A DNA stretch of 64,000 nt from an uncultured Actinomycetes bacterium. Its GTDB lineage: Bacteria; Actinomycetota; Thermoleophilia; Solirubrobacterales; Solirubrobacteraceae. The translations under genes were made by a program, and so were the position numbers. A model generated the notes under the pieces. The model had not been told where the DNA came from. It saw nothing but the letters and a program-made list of their open reading frames with translations, and searched no databases. This document shows, piece by piece, positions 34,182-43,781 of the stretch. The DNA lies in the NCBI GenBank assembly GCA_937888775.1, contig CALAQT010000034.1:21304-85303 (forward strand), written 5' to 3'. Within the stretch, counting starts at the first letter, position 1; each line of letters opens with the position of its first letter.

Positions 34182-35273
34182 ATGGGTGAAGGTATCTGTT
34201 TTGCCGGGCTTGATGTGCACGCCAGGAAGACCGCCGCGGCGGCTGTGCAATTGGGGTCCGGTGAGGTGTGGAAGGCGCAGCTGGGAGGGTCCTCGGCGGC
34301 GGCGATCGAGTGGCTGCAATCTCTCCCGGGGGAGGTGCGTGCGGTCTATGAGGCAGGGCCGACGGGGTTCGAGCTCGCGCGGGCAGCCCGCGCGGCCGGG
34401 GTGCAGGTGATGGTCTGTGCTCCTGGCGCGATCCCGCGTCAGCCTGGGGACCGGATCAAGACAGACACGCGTGATGCTCTGAAGCTCGCCCGGCTTCATG
34501 CCGCAGGCCAGCTGCGCCCGGTCGTTGTGCCGGCTCCCGAACTGGAGGCGTTGCGTGATCTGGTGCGTGCGCGTGAGGATCTGCGCGGGGACCTGATGAG
34601 TGCCCGCCACCGGGTCAGCAAGCTGCTGCTGCGCAAGGGGATGCTCTGGACCGGGCCCGGTGAGACATGGTCTCAACGTCACCTGCAATGGCTGAGCAAG
34701 GTTCGCTTCGAGCAGCCCCTGCTTGAGGTCGTGTTCGGTGAGTGTCTGGCTCACCACGAGGTGCTGCTCGCCAGACGCGATCGCCTGGATGTGCTGATCG
34801 CAGAGCAGTCCGTTCAGGGTCCGTGGGCGCCGACGGTCGCAAGGCTTCGCTGCCTGCGCGGCATCGACACGCTCACCGCGGTCGGGCTCGTCGCCGAGAT
34901 CGGCGACATCACAGCGTTCGCGCACCCTAAGCAGCTCGCCAGCTATCTCGGGCTGGTCCCGTCCGAGTTCTCCTCCGGGGACAGGCGCAGCCAGGGATCG
35001 ATCACTAAAGCCGGCTCGAGCCATGCTCGCAGGCTGCTCGTCGAGGCAGCCTGGCACTACCGACGTCAGCCCAGCATCTCGCTGACTCTCAGGCGCCGCC
35101 AGCACGGTCAGCCCGCCGCCGCGATCGACGCTGCCTGGCGCGCACAGATCCGCCTGCACCGCCGCTGGGCAAACCTGGACGCCCAGCGCGGCAAGAAACG
35201 CACCACGGTCGCCGTCGCGGTCGCACGAGAGCTCGCTTGCTTTGTCTGGGAGATCGCCAGCCAGACCGACTGA
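34182..35273 (+). CDS. IS110-family transposase (copy 1)
   Basis: 363 aa, ATG 34182, SD GAAAGGGAG at 34167-34175. N-terminal RuvC-like DEDD domain: GLDVHARK, VYEAGPTGFELARA and KTDTRDALKLARL. A coiled region follows, then the IS116/IS110/IS902 domain with LRGIDTLTAVGLVAEIG, LASYLGLVPSEFSSGDRRSQ and GSITKAGSSHARRLL, where the Ser residues include the catalytic one. These recombinases use an element-encoded bridge/seek RNA to choose targets. Confidence 0.9.
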   Translation: MGEGICFAGLDVHARKTAAAAVQLGSGEVWKAQLGGSSAAAIEWLQSLPGEVRAVYEAGPTGFELARAARAAGVQVMVCAPGAIPRQPGDRIKTDTRDALKLARLHAAGQLRPVVVPAPELEALRDLVRAREDLRGDLMSARHRVSKLLLRKGMLWTGPGETWSQRHLQWLSKVRFEQPLLEVVFGECLAHHEVLLARRDRLDVLIAEQSVQGPWAPTVARLRCLRGIDTLTAVGLVAEIGDITAFAHPKQLASYLGLVPSEFSSGDRRSQGSITKAGSSHARRLLVEAAWHYRRQPSISLTLRRRQHGQPAAAIDAAWRAQIRLHRRWANLDAQRGKKRTTVAVAVARELACFVWEIASQTD

Positions 35274-35565
35274 CCCCACCCACCAATCCCGTTCGGTGTG
35301 TGGGTGGCGGCCGGCGCCGTGCCACACGGGGACCGCGATCGTCCTATGAGCACCAGCTACTGGTTGGCGCGCTCGTTTCTAGACAGCGGCCCAGGCGCAG
35401 CGAAGAACCGTCTTGAGGTATCCAGCCCTCGCATATCAGCCTGACTGCCCTCGCAGCCCGGCCGCCACCCACACACCGAGCCACAGCCAAAAACGCGTGA
35501 GTCCCAACAACCGGGCTCCCGACCACCGCTGCCCCACTTGACAACAACGCCCATATCAGGACGGC
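35274..35565 (+). ncRNA. candidate bridge/seek RNA region of IS110 copy 1
   Basis: The long noncoding right flank is where IS1111-group elements encode their guide RNA. It holds a 21-bp perfect inverted repeat (35294-35314 with 35458-35478) enclosing 143 nt, plus a local CCACCCAC/GTGGGTGG hairpin near 35276-35307. A second CTAGACAG occurs at about 35380-35387, matching the left-end sequence, as expected if the guide loop pairs with a donor end. RNA ends are not determined. Confidence 0.4.
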
Positions 35566-35603
35566 CGCGCTCGCCGACGCCCGCCAACCCGAAGGAGAAC
35601 CAT

Positions 35604-38600
35604 ATGGCCACCCTATTTCCTGCCGTCCAGCCCGCTCCGTCCGAAGCGTTTCAGGCACAGGCGCCGCGAGCGTTCGGTGCGCTGACGCCGTGGGCCGAGC
35701 TGGCCGCCGCGGCGCGCGAAAGCGACGCCTACCACCAGCTGATGCGCTGCTTTCCGCGCTGGAGCAGAGCGACCGACGCGCTCAGCCGCGACGCGCTCAA
35801 GGCGCTCGCCCAGAACCACGCCGTTGACCCCAACAGCCGCTACTCGTGGCAGGGCCGGTTCGCTCACGCCGAAGGAGTGCTGCGCCGCCATGCGCTGGCG
35901 AAGGTGGACCCCAGCACGCTGACCGCGGAGGCGATCGAGCAACTCGCCAGCGGCCAGGCGGACACCGACCGTGCCGCGGGCCTCGATTGGAGCGTCGTGA
36001 CCGTCCCGGCGCAGGCGCTGGACGAGCGCATCCGTGAAGCGAACCGCGAGCTCCCGGTCGACCTGGATCACCCCGACACGTGGTATCGGACGTCCGCCAA
36101 GCGCGCAGCGATCGCCCGCCGCTACGGCCTCGTCCCCGAGCTGGCCGATGACATCTCGCGGTGGGCGCTCGCGAACGTCGCCGAGTTCAGCGAGTCGGAC
36201 ATGCGCTGTTGGCAGATCGGCTCGCGCCGGTGGCTCGCGCTCGCGCGGGAGGTGATGAGTGTCCCCGAGCGGGTCGAGCGACCTGTGGGGGTGTTCCTCA
36301 TACCGGACGAGCGCACCGGTGACGGCTGGCGTCTGGGGCCGGTGCTCTCCCCCGAGCTGATCAGCCTCGTCGACTCACTCGGCGGGCAGATCCATCCAGG
36401 GCTGCTCAGCGCCTCCGTCCCGGCCGAGGAGGTCGATGAGTTCCTTCGCCGGATCAACATGCGGACGCTGCACGCCGGGGAGATGTCGATCGCCGAAACC
36501 TCAGCCGGGCTCGGGACGGCACTCTCCAACTCGCTGGGCCGGCCGGTGCATCCCGGGCTGCCCGTCGACCGCCTGGAACGCTGGGGGCGCCTGCACCTCT
36601 CGAGCTTCCGCGGCGGACCCCTGGAAATGCGGGTCCTGACCCGCAGCGTCAAGTCGTTTCCGGTGCGGCGCCTGGGGTCGGTTCGTGCCGGGAAGGCAAA
36701 GGACTATGCGTTGAGCGTCGCGATGGATCTCGGCGAGGCAGTCGCGATCGCCGTCGAGCGCGAGGTGCCGCTGCTGCTCTCCACCGAGGCCTCGGGCTAT
36801 CTCGCCGGCACGGTCCGTGTCGGGCGGATGAAGGGCCGCCCCGGGATGCTGACGATCACTGAGGCGGACGGCATGTCGGCGATCACACGCCGGCTTCTAG
36901 CCGAGCAGGCCATCACGCTGCTGCGGGAGCTGAAGGCGAGCGGCGCGAACGTGGTGCTCGACTCAGGCGCGCGCGAACTCGTGCGAATGACCGTCGTCGC
37001 ACCGCTCGACGATGACCCGGTATTGAAGGACCCGCAGCGTCGTGTCGCGGCGCTGAAGGTCGTCGGGTCGGGCCTTGACATGTCCCAGACCGCGACCGGT
37101 AAGACGATCACCACGGGCCGCGCGATCTACCACCGCGCCGCGACCATCCGCGGGTTCCGCGGCCTGGTGATCGCCGGGCCGCGACTGATCAACCAGTGGT
37201 TCGAGGAGCTCACCGTTGGTGCTCCCTCGCGCGGGCTGCCGCCGCTCGCTCCGAACTGCGAGGTGCTGATCATCGACGAGCGCATCCCCGTCGCCGCGCA
37301 GGTTCGCCGCTTTCACCGCGACCTCGGGGACCGCCCCGGCGTCGTGCTCGTCGGGACCGGGGTGATGGAGCGTTTCGCCCGCGAGCTGGCGGTCATCCAC
37401 TGGCACTTCGCGGTCGCGGATGAGATCCACCGCTACCGCAACCCCGCCACCGAGGCGCACCGTGCGCTCGCGGAGCTGCGCTTCGGCGCGATCGCGGACT
37501 TCTGGGGGCTGACGGGCACCCCGGCCGGGAAGGAGGCCGCGAACATCGACCGCCTCGTCGGACTGTGCGTCGCCGACCGCACGCTGCTGGAGGAGCGGCT
37601 GAACACCGTCGAAGCGGGCGATCTGATGGACGAGGTCAACGCCGCGAGGTTGCGCGTGAACTACGGGCCGCACGCGGTGCGGGTCACGAAGAAGGAAATG
37701 AAGCCCTACCTCCCCGACGTGCTGCCCGCGGAGCCGTTGCCGATCGAGGCGGACCCCGCGCTCGCGGAGCTGATGAAGGCCCTGCGGGAAGGCGGGAAGG
37801 CGGCGTACCGGCGGCTGCTGGAGGTGCTGCACGAGCTCAAGACGCTCGACAAGCACAGCGCGCTTCACCGCGAGGCGATGAAAGAGTACGCCCGCCAGCA
37901 GGGAATGGTGCTCGGACACGTCGACCGGTACGTCGACATCGGCGTGGACCCCGAGACGCTGACGCATTCGGCCTCGCTGCTGGCGAAGGCACTCGTCCGC
38001 GAAGGCCTCGTCGCCGAGGCGATGAAGGGCGGCGGGGACGGGCTGCCGCTGCTGCGCAGCATCGTCGCGCAGAGCTTGGCTGAGCGGGCCGCTGAGGAGC
38101 AGATCCTGGTGTTCGCTGAGCGGGTGTGGTGCCTGCGCCAGCTCGCGCAGACGATCCGCGAGCGCTACGGCATCGAGGCGTGCGTCGCTGACGGCTCGAT
38201 CGGCAAAGACGAGTTCGAGGAGCTCAAGCGGCGCTTCACCGACGGGGAGTTCCCGATCCTGTGCCTCAGTCGCATCGGGCATGAGGGCCACAACCTGCAG
38301 GTCGCAAGCGGCATCGTGCACCTCGATGTCCCGCCCGTCCCGGACGGCATCGAACAGCGCGTCGGTCGCGTCGACCGGATCGGCTCGCCGCACGCGTCGG
38401 TGTGGACGTCGATCCCCTACATCGTCGGCGGCGGCACCGAACACATGGTCAAGATCGTCGCGCCGCGCGGCGGTGAAAACCACCAGATCCTCGACGCGCC
38501 CGAAGGCGTCGGCGCCGAGGAATCCACGATCGCTAAGCAGCTCGGCGTGATCACCAGCCAGGTCGCCGAGAACAAGCAGCAGGAGGGCTACCTCTCAACC

Positions 38601-38642
38601 GCCGCGCGCCTGCGCGTCGCCGCCCGCATCTTCGGCGCCTGA
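35604..38642 (+). CDS. SNF2/SF2-type helicase-like protein
   Basis: 1012 aa, ATG 35604, SD GAAGGAG at 35590-35596. The first ~450 residues are unassigned. The ATPase follows: SQTATGKTITTGRAIYH (Lys500), LVIAGPRLINQWFEEL, VADEIHRYRNP (Asp606) and FWGLTGTPAGKEA; the second RecA lobe has QILVFAERVWCLRQLAQTI, LCLSRIGHEGHNLQVAS and IEQRVGRVDRIG (about residue 920). This is the SNF2-like SF2 set; such enzymes translocate on DNA to remodel protein-DNA complexes. It heads a block with AAA, VWA and ParB-like genes. Confidence 0.8.
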   Translation: MATLFPAVQPAPSEAFQAQAPRAFGALTPWAELAAAARESDAYHQLMRCFPRWSRATDALSRDALKALAQNHAVDPNSRYSWQGRFAHAEGVLRRHALAKVDPSTLTAEAIEQLASGQADTDRAAGLDWSVVTVPAQALDERIREANRELPVDLDHPDTWYRTSAKRAAIARRYGLVPELADDISRWALANVAEFSESDMRCWQIGSRRWLALAREVMSVPERVERPVGVFLIPDERTGDGWRLGPVLSPELISLVDSLGGQIHPGLLSASVPAEEVDEFLRRINMRTLHAGEMSIAETSAGLGTALSNSLGRPVHPGLPVDRLERWGRLHLSSFRGGPLEMRVLTRSVKSFPVRRLGSVRAGKAKDYALSVAMDLGEAVAIAVEREVPLLLSTEASGYLAGTVRVGRMKGRPGMLTITEADGMSAITRRLLAEQAITLLRELKASGANVVLDSGARELVRMTVVAPLDDDPVLKDPQRRVAALKVVGSGLDMSQTATGKTITTGRAIYHRAATIRGFRGLVIAGPRLINQWFEELTVGAPSRGLPPLAPNCEVLIIDERIPVAAQVRRFHRDLGDRPGVVLVGTGVMERFARELAVIHWHFAVADEIHRYRNPATEAHRALAELRFGAIADFWGLTGTPAGKEAANIDRLVGLCVADRTLLEERLNTVEAGDLMDEVNAARLRVNYGPHAVRVTKKEMKPYLPDVLPAEPLPIEADPALAELMKALREGGKAAYRRLLEVLHELKTLDKHSALHREAMKEYARQQGMVLGHVDRYVDIGVDPETLTHSASLLAKALVREGLVAEAMKGGGDGLPLLRSIVAQSLAERAAEEQILVFAERVWCLRQLAQTIRERYGIEACVADGSIGKDEFEELKRRFTDGEFPILCLSRIGHEGHNLQVASGIVHLDVPPVPDGIEQRVGRVDRIGSPHASVWTSIPYIVGGGTEHMVKIVAPRGGENHQILDAPEGVGAEESTIAKQLGVITSQVAENKQQEGYLSTAARLRVAARIFGA

Positions 38643-38713
38643 GCACCCCGGGCACTGCGCTGCGCGGCCAGCCGCGCGCGGCCACAAGCACGCCCCCCGC
38701 GTTCCATCCACTA

Positions 38714-38731
38714 GCGGGGCGAACGCCCCGC
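38714..38731 (+). promoter_or_regulatory. stem-loop upstream of the AAA ATPase SD
   Basis: GCGGGGC-gaac-GCCCCGC, perfect 7-bp stem with a tetraloop, 3-4 bp before AAAGGGAG of the 38749 gene. Confidence 0.45.
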
Positions 38732-38748
38732 ACCAAAGGGAGATATCT

Positions 38749-39813
38749 ATGGCTACAGCCACAGCAATCGATCAGGCGCTCGCCACCGTCGATGAGGTCG
38801 CCGCCGAAGGAGACCTCACGGCCGAGGCGAGAGCGCTGCTCACCCTCGACGCAACCACGCATGAGGCGATCGTGCTGCCGGACGGCCGCACGATCTATCC
38901 GCCGTCGCTGTTCGGGGAGCCGCTGCAGGAGGTCGCGTGCAGGCTACTGGACGCGCAGGACCCCACCCGTTCGCGCTACCTGAAGCTGATCGGCCCGCCC
39001 GGGACCGGGAAGAGCCAGGTCGCCAGGGCGATCGCCTACACCAGCTGGCGCCAGCAGAAGAAGAAGGTGATCAAACGTCACGGCAGCCCATTCTACGGGC
39101 TGATCGAGCTGCAGCCCGGCCCGTCCGCGGATGAGTATTTCTTCCGCTACGACTTCATCCCCGACCCCGAGGACGCGACCCGCGTGAAGCTCGTCGAGGC
39201 CGCGTTTGTAGAGGCGATGCGCAACGGGTGGCTGGTCGTCATCGACGAGGTCAGCATCGCCCGCGATGTCGCGCTGCTGAGCCTCAACGGCACACTCGAC
39301 GGCCGGCTGATCCTGTACCTCGCGGCGACCGGGGAGACCGTCACCGCGCAGCCCGGGTTCGGGGTGATCCTGACGTATAACCCGGGTCTCGTCGGCGCTA
39401 CCGACATCCCCGACGCGTGGCACTCGCGGTTCCCCGCGACGGTCGAGGTCTCGAGCAACTGGGGGGCGCTGCGCGAGCTCGGCGTCAACGGCACGCTGGT
39501 CGACGCGGCCGAGAAGTATGACTCGAAGCGCAAGAGCGGCGAACTTGCGTGGACGCCGCAGTTCCGGGAGATCGAGAGCCTGCACGTGATGAGCGACCGT
39601 GTCGGGGAGCGCGTCGCGCTATCGATGTTCATCTCCGGGCTGCATGAGCAGCTGGAGACCGGGAAGCTGCTCGCCGCGGACGCCGCGGCCGCGTGCCGGA
39701 TGCTCGACGAGGGCGGCTTTCAGCGCTTCAAGGTGAGCGCCGGCAAACGCAAAGCGGGCGCCTCGAACGCGATCCCGAACCTCGAGGGGTACCCGCGGGC
39801 GGTGACACGCTGA
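38749..39813 (+). CDS. MoxR/CobS-type AAA ATPase
   Basis: 354 aa, ATG 38749, SD AAAGGGAG at 38735-38742. Walker A LIGPPGTGKSQVAR (Lys88), Walker B WLVVIDEVS (Asp166, Glu167), then a sensor strand FGVILTYNPGLVGATD and arginine HSRFPATVEV. Length and order fit the MoxR/CobS clade, which works with VWA-domain partners to remodel or insert metal into proteins. A TGATG overlap couples it to the VWA gene, the usual genetic partner. Confidence 0.8.
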   Translation: MATATAIDQALATVDEVAAEGDLTAEARALLTLDATTHEAIVLPDGRTIYPPSLFGEPLQEVACRLLDAQDPTRSRYLKLIGPPGTGKSQVARAIAYTSWRQQKKKVIKRHGSPFYGLIELQPGPSADEYFFRYDFIPDPEDATRVKLVEAAFVEAMRNGWLVVIDEVSIARDVALLSLNGTLDGRLILYLAATGETVTAQPGFGVILTYNPGLVGATDIPDAWHSRFPATVEVSSNWGALRELGVNGTLVDAAEKYDSKRKSGELAWTPQFREIESLHVMSDRVGERVALSMFISGLHEQLETGKLLAADAAAACRMLDEGGFQRFKVSAGKRKAGASNAIPNLEGYPRAVTR

Positions 39814-41648
39814 TGCGCGCGCTCGCCACTCGCGATCGCGATCGCGGGGAGTTCTCCCGCGGCCTGAACCGGGCTGCCGCGTCCCGGGGGGCGCTCGACA
39901 CGGTCTACCGCGACCTCTCCGACCACTGGACCGTGCTGATGCAGGAGCTCTACCCCGTGTGGGTGCTGATCGGCGCCGGCCTGTCAAACCCCGGGCACAT
40001 CGAAGTGCCGAGCCGCACCGTCTACCTCGACAGCGAGGAGCTGCTCGGCTCGCGCGAGGAGATCCTCGCGGGGCGTCTTGAGCGCTTCCGCGTGCTCGTG
40101 TGCTTCGGCGTCGCCTTTCACGAGGTGATGCACGCCAAGCACACCAAGCGCTGGGTCATCACCTACGACGCGCGGCTGAGCGACGAAGGCAAGACGGTCC
40201 TGTTGAGCGATCGCCGGCTGCTGGAGGAGCCCCGGATGGAGGCGCACGGCGTCCGCGACTACCCCGAGGCGACCGCGCGCGGCACGTTCATCCGCAGCGC
40301 GCTCAGCGCGATGGTGCCACGGGTCCTAGTGTCTCGCTTCCAGGAGGAGGTCATGGCCGCCGCGCTCGCCGGGGCGCCGCTCACCCGCGACATGTGCGGG
40401 CGCGCGATGACCTACCTCGCGGCGCGCACCCACTACGACGTGGTCGATCCCGCGACGCTCGGGTCACTCACACCGCTGTGGGAGAGCGTGCTCGGCACAA
40501 GCGGCATGCAGGCGCTGCATGACCTCCACGCCCGCCTGATCTGGGTGCCCGACGGCGACTGCAAGACGATGGACGCCTTCGCCGAGGAGTACCGGGAAAT
40601 CATCGGCCCGCCCGACCCGCCAGACCCCGCCAGCGGCGAAGGAGCCGGCAGCACCGACACCAGCGAGGAAGCCGGCGGCAGCGGCGGGGCTGGCGGCGGC
40701 AACGGGCAGGAGATGAAGTCGCTCGGTGAAGCCCTGGAGGACGCGCAGCAGCAGGCGCAGGCCGGCCAGCTGCAACAGCTCGACGAAGATGTCGTGCTGA
40801 AGGACCTGCTCGACCGTGCCCAAGGCGCCCCCGAGCCGCAGACGGGCGGGCGGGGGACCGGAGCGCCGACGGGCCGGATGCCCAACCGCGGCGTGAACCG
40901 TCCGGCGTATCCGGATGAGATCCAGGCCGCGGCCCGGTTCGCTAGCCGCCTGGAACAGGCGCGCACCCACGCGGTCGCGCAGCTCGCCAAGCGCACCCCG
41001 GGTGGGCGCTTTGACGCACGCAGCCACATGCGCGCGCTCGCGCAGCGCCAGCACGGGCTGCCCGTCACCGCGCACTCATGGTCGATCGAGCGCATCAGGC
41101 GCAACCCGATCCAGGCCCCGCACGTGATCTTCATCCTCGACACGTCCGGGTCGATGGCGGTCTACGAGTACGCGCTCGGGCCGGTGACGTGGATCCTCGA
41201 CAGCGCGGTGCGGATGGTCGGCGGGCGCATGGCTACCGGGCTGTTCGGGAACTCCGCCAGCCTGCTCTCCGACGGCTCGCAGCCGATGCGCCTGGTGCCG
41301 GCGATCCGCACCGGCGGCGGCACCGCGTTCGCAGGTGACGCGATCGAGATGTGCGCCGAGCACCTGGAGATGGAGAACACGAACCGGCCGCGCCTTGCCT
41401 ACATCTTCAGCGACGGTGGCTGGTTTGACACCGAGACAGGCGTCGCGAAGATCGAATGGCTCATGAGCGTCGGCGTCCCGGTGATCCACATCGCGCTGCT
41501 GCACGGGCCGCTCAGCGTCCAGGCGTCGCGGATCACCGTGATCACCGACCCGGCCGACGCGCTGGAGGTCGTCGCCACCGACACCGTCCAGATGCTCCAG
41601 CAGGGCCCCCGCGCGCTGCTAGCAGCCCCACTCGCGCTCGCGGCCTGA
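39813..41648 (+). CDS. VWA-domain protein with N-terminal HExxH site (CobT/CoxE-like)
   Basis: 611 aa, ATG overlapping the AAA stop. The N-terminal domain has VAFHEVMHAKHTKRW, an HExxH zinc-peptidase-like site (His103, Glu104, His107) with an acidic/Arg follow-up EEPRMEAHGVRD. A Gly/Ser/Glu-rich linker (about residues 270-345) and helices precede the C-terminal VWA domain with MIDAS motif FILDTSGSM (Asp443) and YIFSDGGWFD. VWA proteins recruit the MoxR ATPase to substrates. Metallopeptidase activity is possible, not shown. Confidence 0.75.
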   Translation: MRALATRDRDRGEFSRGLNRAAASRGALDTVYRDLSDHWTVLMQELYPVWVLIGAGLSNPGHIEVPSRTVYLDSEELLGSREEILAGRLERFRVLVCFGVAFHEVMHAKHTKRWVITYDARLSDEGKTVLLSDRRLLEEPRMEAHGVRDYPEATARGTFIRSALSAMVPRVLVSRFQEEVMAAALAGAPLTRDMCGRAMTYLAARTHYDVVDPATLGSLTPLWESVLGTSGMQALHDLHARLIWVPDGDCKTMDAFAEEYREIIGPPDPPDPASGEGAGSTDTSEEAGGSGGAGGGNGQEMKSLGEALEDAQQQAQAGQLQQLDEDVVLKDLLDRAQGAPEPQTGGRGTGAPTGRMPNRGVNRPAYPDEIQAAARFASRLEQARTHAVAQLAKRTPGGRFDARSHMRALAQRQHGLPVTAHSWSIERIRRNPIQAPHVIFILDTSGSMAVYEYALGPVTWILDSAVRMVGGRMATGLFGNSASLLSDGSQPMRLVPAIRTGGGTAFAGDAIEMCAEHLEMENTNRPRLAYIFSDGGWFDTETGVAKIEWLMSVGVPVIHIALLHGPLSVQASRITVITDPADALEVVATDTVQMLQQGPRALLAAPLALAA

Positions 41649-41718
41649 AACACCACCCCGACCGAATCCACTGCGCCGCCCAACCAGGGGCGACGCTCAC
41701 CCGACCCAGGAGGTACCG

Positions 41719-43668
41719 ATGTCCAAGCCAACCGCCGCCAACGACAAGGTGAGCACCCGCAAACCCGCCGCAGGCCGCAAACCCGCCAAGGCACGTGCAG
41801 CACGGCCCGCGGCCAAGGCCGCGCCCGGCAAGCCTCGTCGGTCCGCCAGCGCCCGCAAGCCGAGCGGCACGCGCCAGCGGCGCACCAGCAGCGCGCCGGC
41901 CGTGCCTTCGCGGCTGTTCGACGTGACCAACGCCCAGCACCGCGCATTCGAGGGAGCGCTGGAATGGATCCCTCTCGAGCAGATCACGCTCGCGAAGAAC
42001 CCGCGGCGAGACATCAGCCCGGAGGGCATCGACCGGCTCGCGGGGATGCTGATGGGCGGACAGCTGCAGGCCACGATCGGGCGGCGAACCGCCCCCGAGC
42101 AGGTGCTGCTCTACGCCGGGCAGCGACGGTTCCTCGCGGCGAAGCGCTCCCACGAGCTCGCCGGCGGCGAGGGGTACGAGGGCCGCAAGCCCGTCGCTGT
42201 GCTGCTCGTGCTGCTGCTCGACTACGAGCCGACCGCGCGCGACATCCGCCGCATCCAGGCACAGGAGAACCAGTACGAGGAGCTCTCGATGCGCGACCGG
42301 CAGTGCCAGTTCGAGGACTGCTGGCTCGACCGCGCCGGCCTGCCCGAACAGGAACGCCTCGCGAGCGTCTGCGAGGAGCTCGGGATCTCAGCGACGCTGG
42401 CGCGCAACCTGCGCCGCCAGCTCACCCTCCCAGTCGATCTGCGCGTCCGGGTGGCCGACCGCCCGACGGGCGATCAGCTGTCGATCACGATGGCGAACGT
42501 GCTCGCGGAGATGAACGAAATCTCCCCCGAGCTGACGGAGGCCGTCGCCGCAAGGATCACCACCAGCGAGCACCACCAGCAGGCGCTGACGAGCATCGGC
42601 GCGTTCGTGCAGCGCACCGTCGTTGAGAACGAAGATCTCTACGCCGTCCGCCTCGATGAGGGCCTGGCGATCCTCGACGGCCGCGAGCACATCGAACGCG
42701 CACGCGCACACCTCACCGACCCTGGGCGCGAGACGCTCGCCACCGCGATCGCCTGCAAGCCCGAGGAGCTCGACCCAGAGCTCGGGAAGCTCGCCGAGCG
42801 GGCCGAGCGAGCGTCGTTCAAGCTCGACGTCGACCGCGCCCTGCGCGAGCGCGCGAGCGCTGGCCGCTACGCCTGGGTGTATGACCGCGGCGCCGACTAC
42901 GCGGACGCGGTGTGGGTGATCGCGGCAGAGTTCGTGATCGGCGCGATCCACGAGGCGATGGACGGCCTGGAGACCCAGCCCGTCCGCGACGAGAGCTACT
43001 TCGGCGCCGCGAAAGTCAGCGACGAGGACACCAAGCAGGCGGCGGCCGCCGACCGCGAGCGTCGCGCTGAGGCACGCGAGCGCCAGCAGAGCGCTCAGAA
43101 CAGCAACCTCGGGCTCGGGCACGACATCGCGGCCGGCCTGATGGACCCCCGCAGCGAGCAGCTCGACGCCGTCCGACGCATCCTCGCGCACCTGCTCGTT
43201 GAGCACTACGCGCCGATCATCGCCTACGGCGCGGGCTGGAGCGACCGCGCGCGCCAGCAGCCCGTCGGGGACACCGGGCGCTTCGAGCCCAAGCACATCG
43301 ACGCGATCCTCGACGGTGAGCTGCAGCGCGCCCTGGAGGACCCGGACCCGCTGCACGGCATCCTTCAGCTCCTCAGCCGCTGGGCCGCCGCGTTCGTGCT
43401 CGACGTCAACGGCGTCCCGGCGACCGGGCCGCTCGGCAGCGGACGCGTTGCGCGCAAGCTTGCGCGTGCGCTGCCCGAGGGCTCAAGCGAGCTGCGCACA
43501 GCGGTCTGGGAGCTGATTCGACCGATGCTCAGCCCCCACCTCGCGGAACTGAACCGGGACGCGTTCCTCACCGACGACACGCTCGCACCCGCCGCGGACC
43601 TCGCCGTGCACCGCGCCGAGAGCGCCCTGGCGGACGTCGACCTCGGCGAGGAGCGCCTGGCCGCCTGA
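41719..43668 (+). CDS. ParB/Spo0J-like DNA-binding protein, large
   Basis: 649 aa, ATG 41719, SD CCCAGGAGG at 41705-41713. A Lys/Ala/Pro-rich tail of about 65 residues, then a ParB N-terminal domain: WIPLEQITLAKNPRRDISPE, LLYAGQRRFLAAKRS (the CTP-binding GERR-like box) and IQAQENQYEELSMRD, then an HTH-like stretch (VCEELGISATLARNLRRQL). The remaining 400 residues are not typical of plasmid ParB (about 300 aa). It may partition the element or load the SNF2/AAA/VWA machine on DNA. Confidence 0.7.
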   Translation: MSKPTAANDKVSTRKPAAGRKPAKARAARPAAKAAPGKPRRSASARKPSGTRQRRTSSAPAVPSRLFDVTNAQHRAFEGALEWIPLEQITLAKNPRRDISPEGIDRLAGMLMGGQLQATIGRRTAPEQVLLYAGQRRFLAAKRSHELAGGEGYEGRKPVAVLLVLLLDYEPTARDIRRIQAQENQYEELSMRDRQCQFEDCWLDRAGLPEQERLASVCEELGISATLARNLRRQLTLPVDLRVRVADRPTGDQLSITMANVLAEMNEISPELTEAVAARITTSEHHQQALTSIGAFVQRTVVENEDLYAVRLDEGLAILDGREHIERARAHLTDPGRETLATAIACKPEELDPELGKLAERAERASFKLDVDRALRERASAGRYAWVYDRGADYADAVWVIAAEFVIGAIHEAMDGLETQPVRDESYFGAAKVSDEDTKQAAAADRERRAEARERQQSAQNSNLGLGHDIAAGLMDPRSEQLDAVRRILAHLLVEHYAPIIAYGAGWSDRARQQPVGDTGRFEPKHIDAILDGELQRALEDPDPLHGILQLLSRWAAAFVLDVNGVPATGPLGSGRVARKLARALPEGSSELRTAVWELIRPMLSPHLAELNRDAFLTDDTLAPAADLAVHRAESALADVDLGEERLAA

Positions 43669-43781
43669 CCCGTACGCCACACCCCAACCCCGATGGGCGC
43701 AAGCACGGCGCCCAACAACACCGTCCCGCGCCCGCGCCCATTCCCGGGGCGGGCGTGGGAGAACCCGAAAGGAGCCAGCCA

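Larger units (their letters stand above)
34069..35565 (+). mobile_element. IS110-family (IS1111-like) element, copy 1
   Basis: Identical, as far as read, to 62504-64000. It begins at CTAGACAG and contains one transposase gene with a short left (113 bp) and a long right (about 290 bp) noncoding flank. TATGGGCGT at 34077-34085 and its complement at 35547-35555 are subterminal inverted repeats, as in the IS1111 group. The exact right end is at or just after 35565, since copy 2 is cut by the window edge. No target duplication is expected in this family. It truncates the 33861 gene. Confidence 0.85.

Noticed and set aside
34152..35327. 391-codon - strand frame over the IS110 transposase
   Set aside because: Antisense shadow of the transposase; repeated identically in copy 2 only because the DNA is identical.
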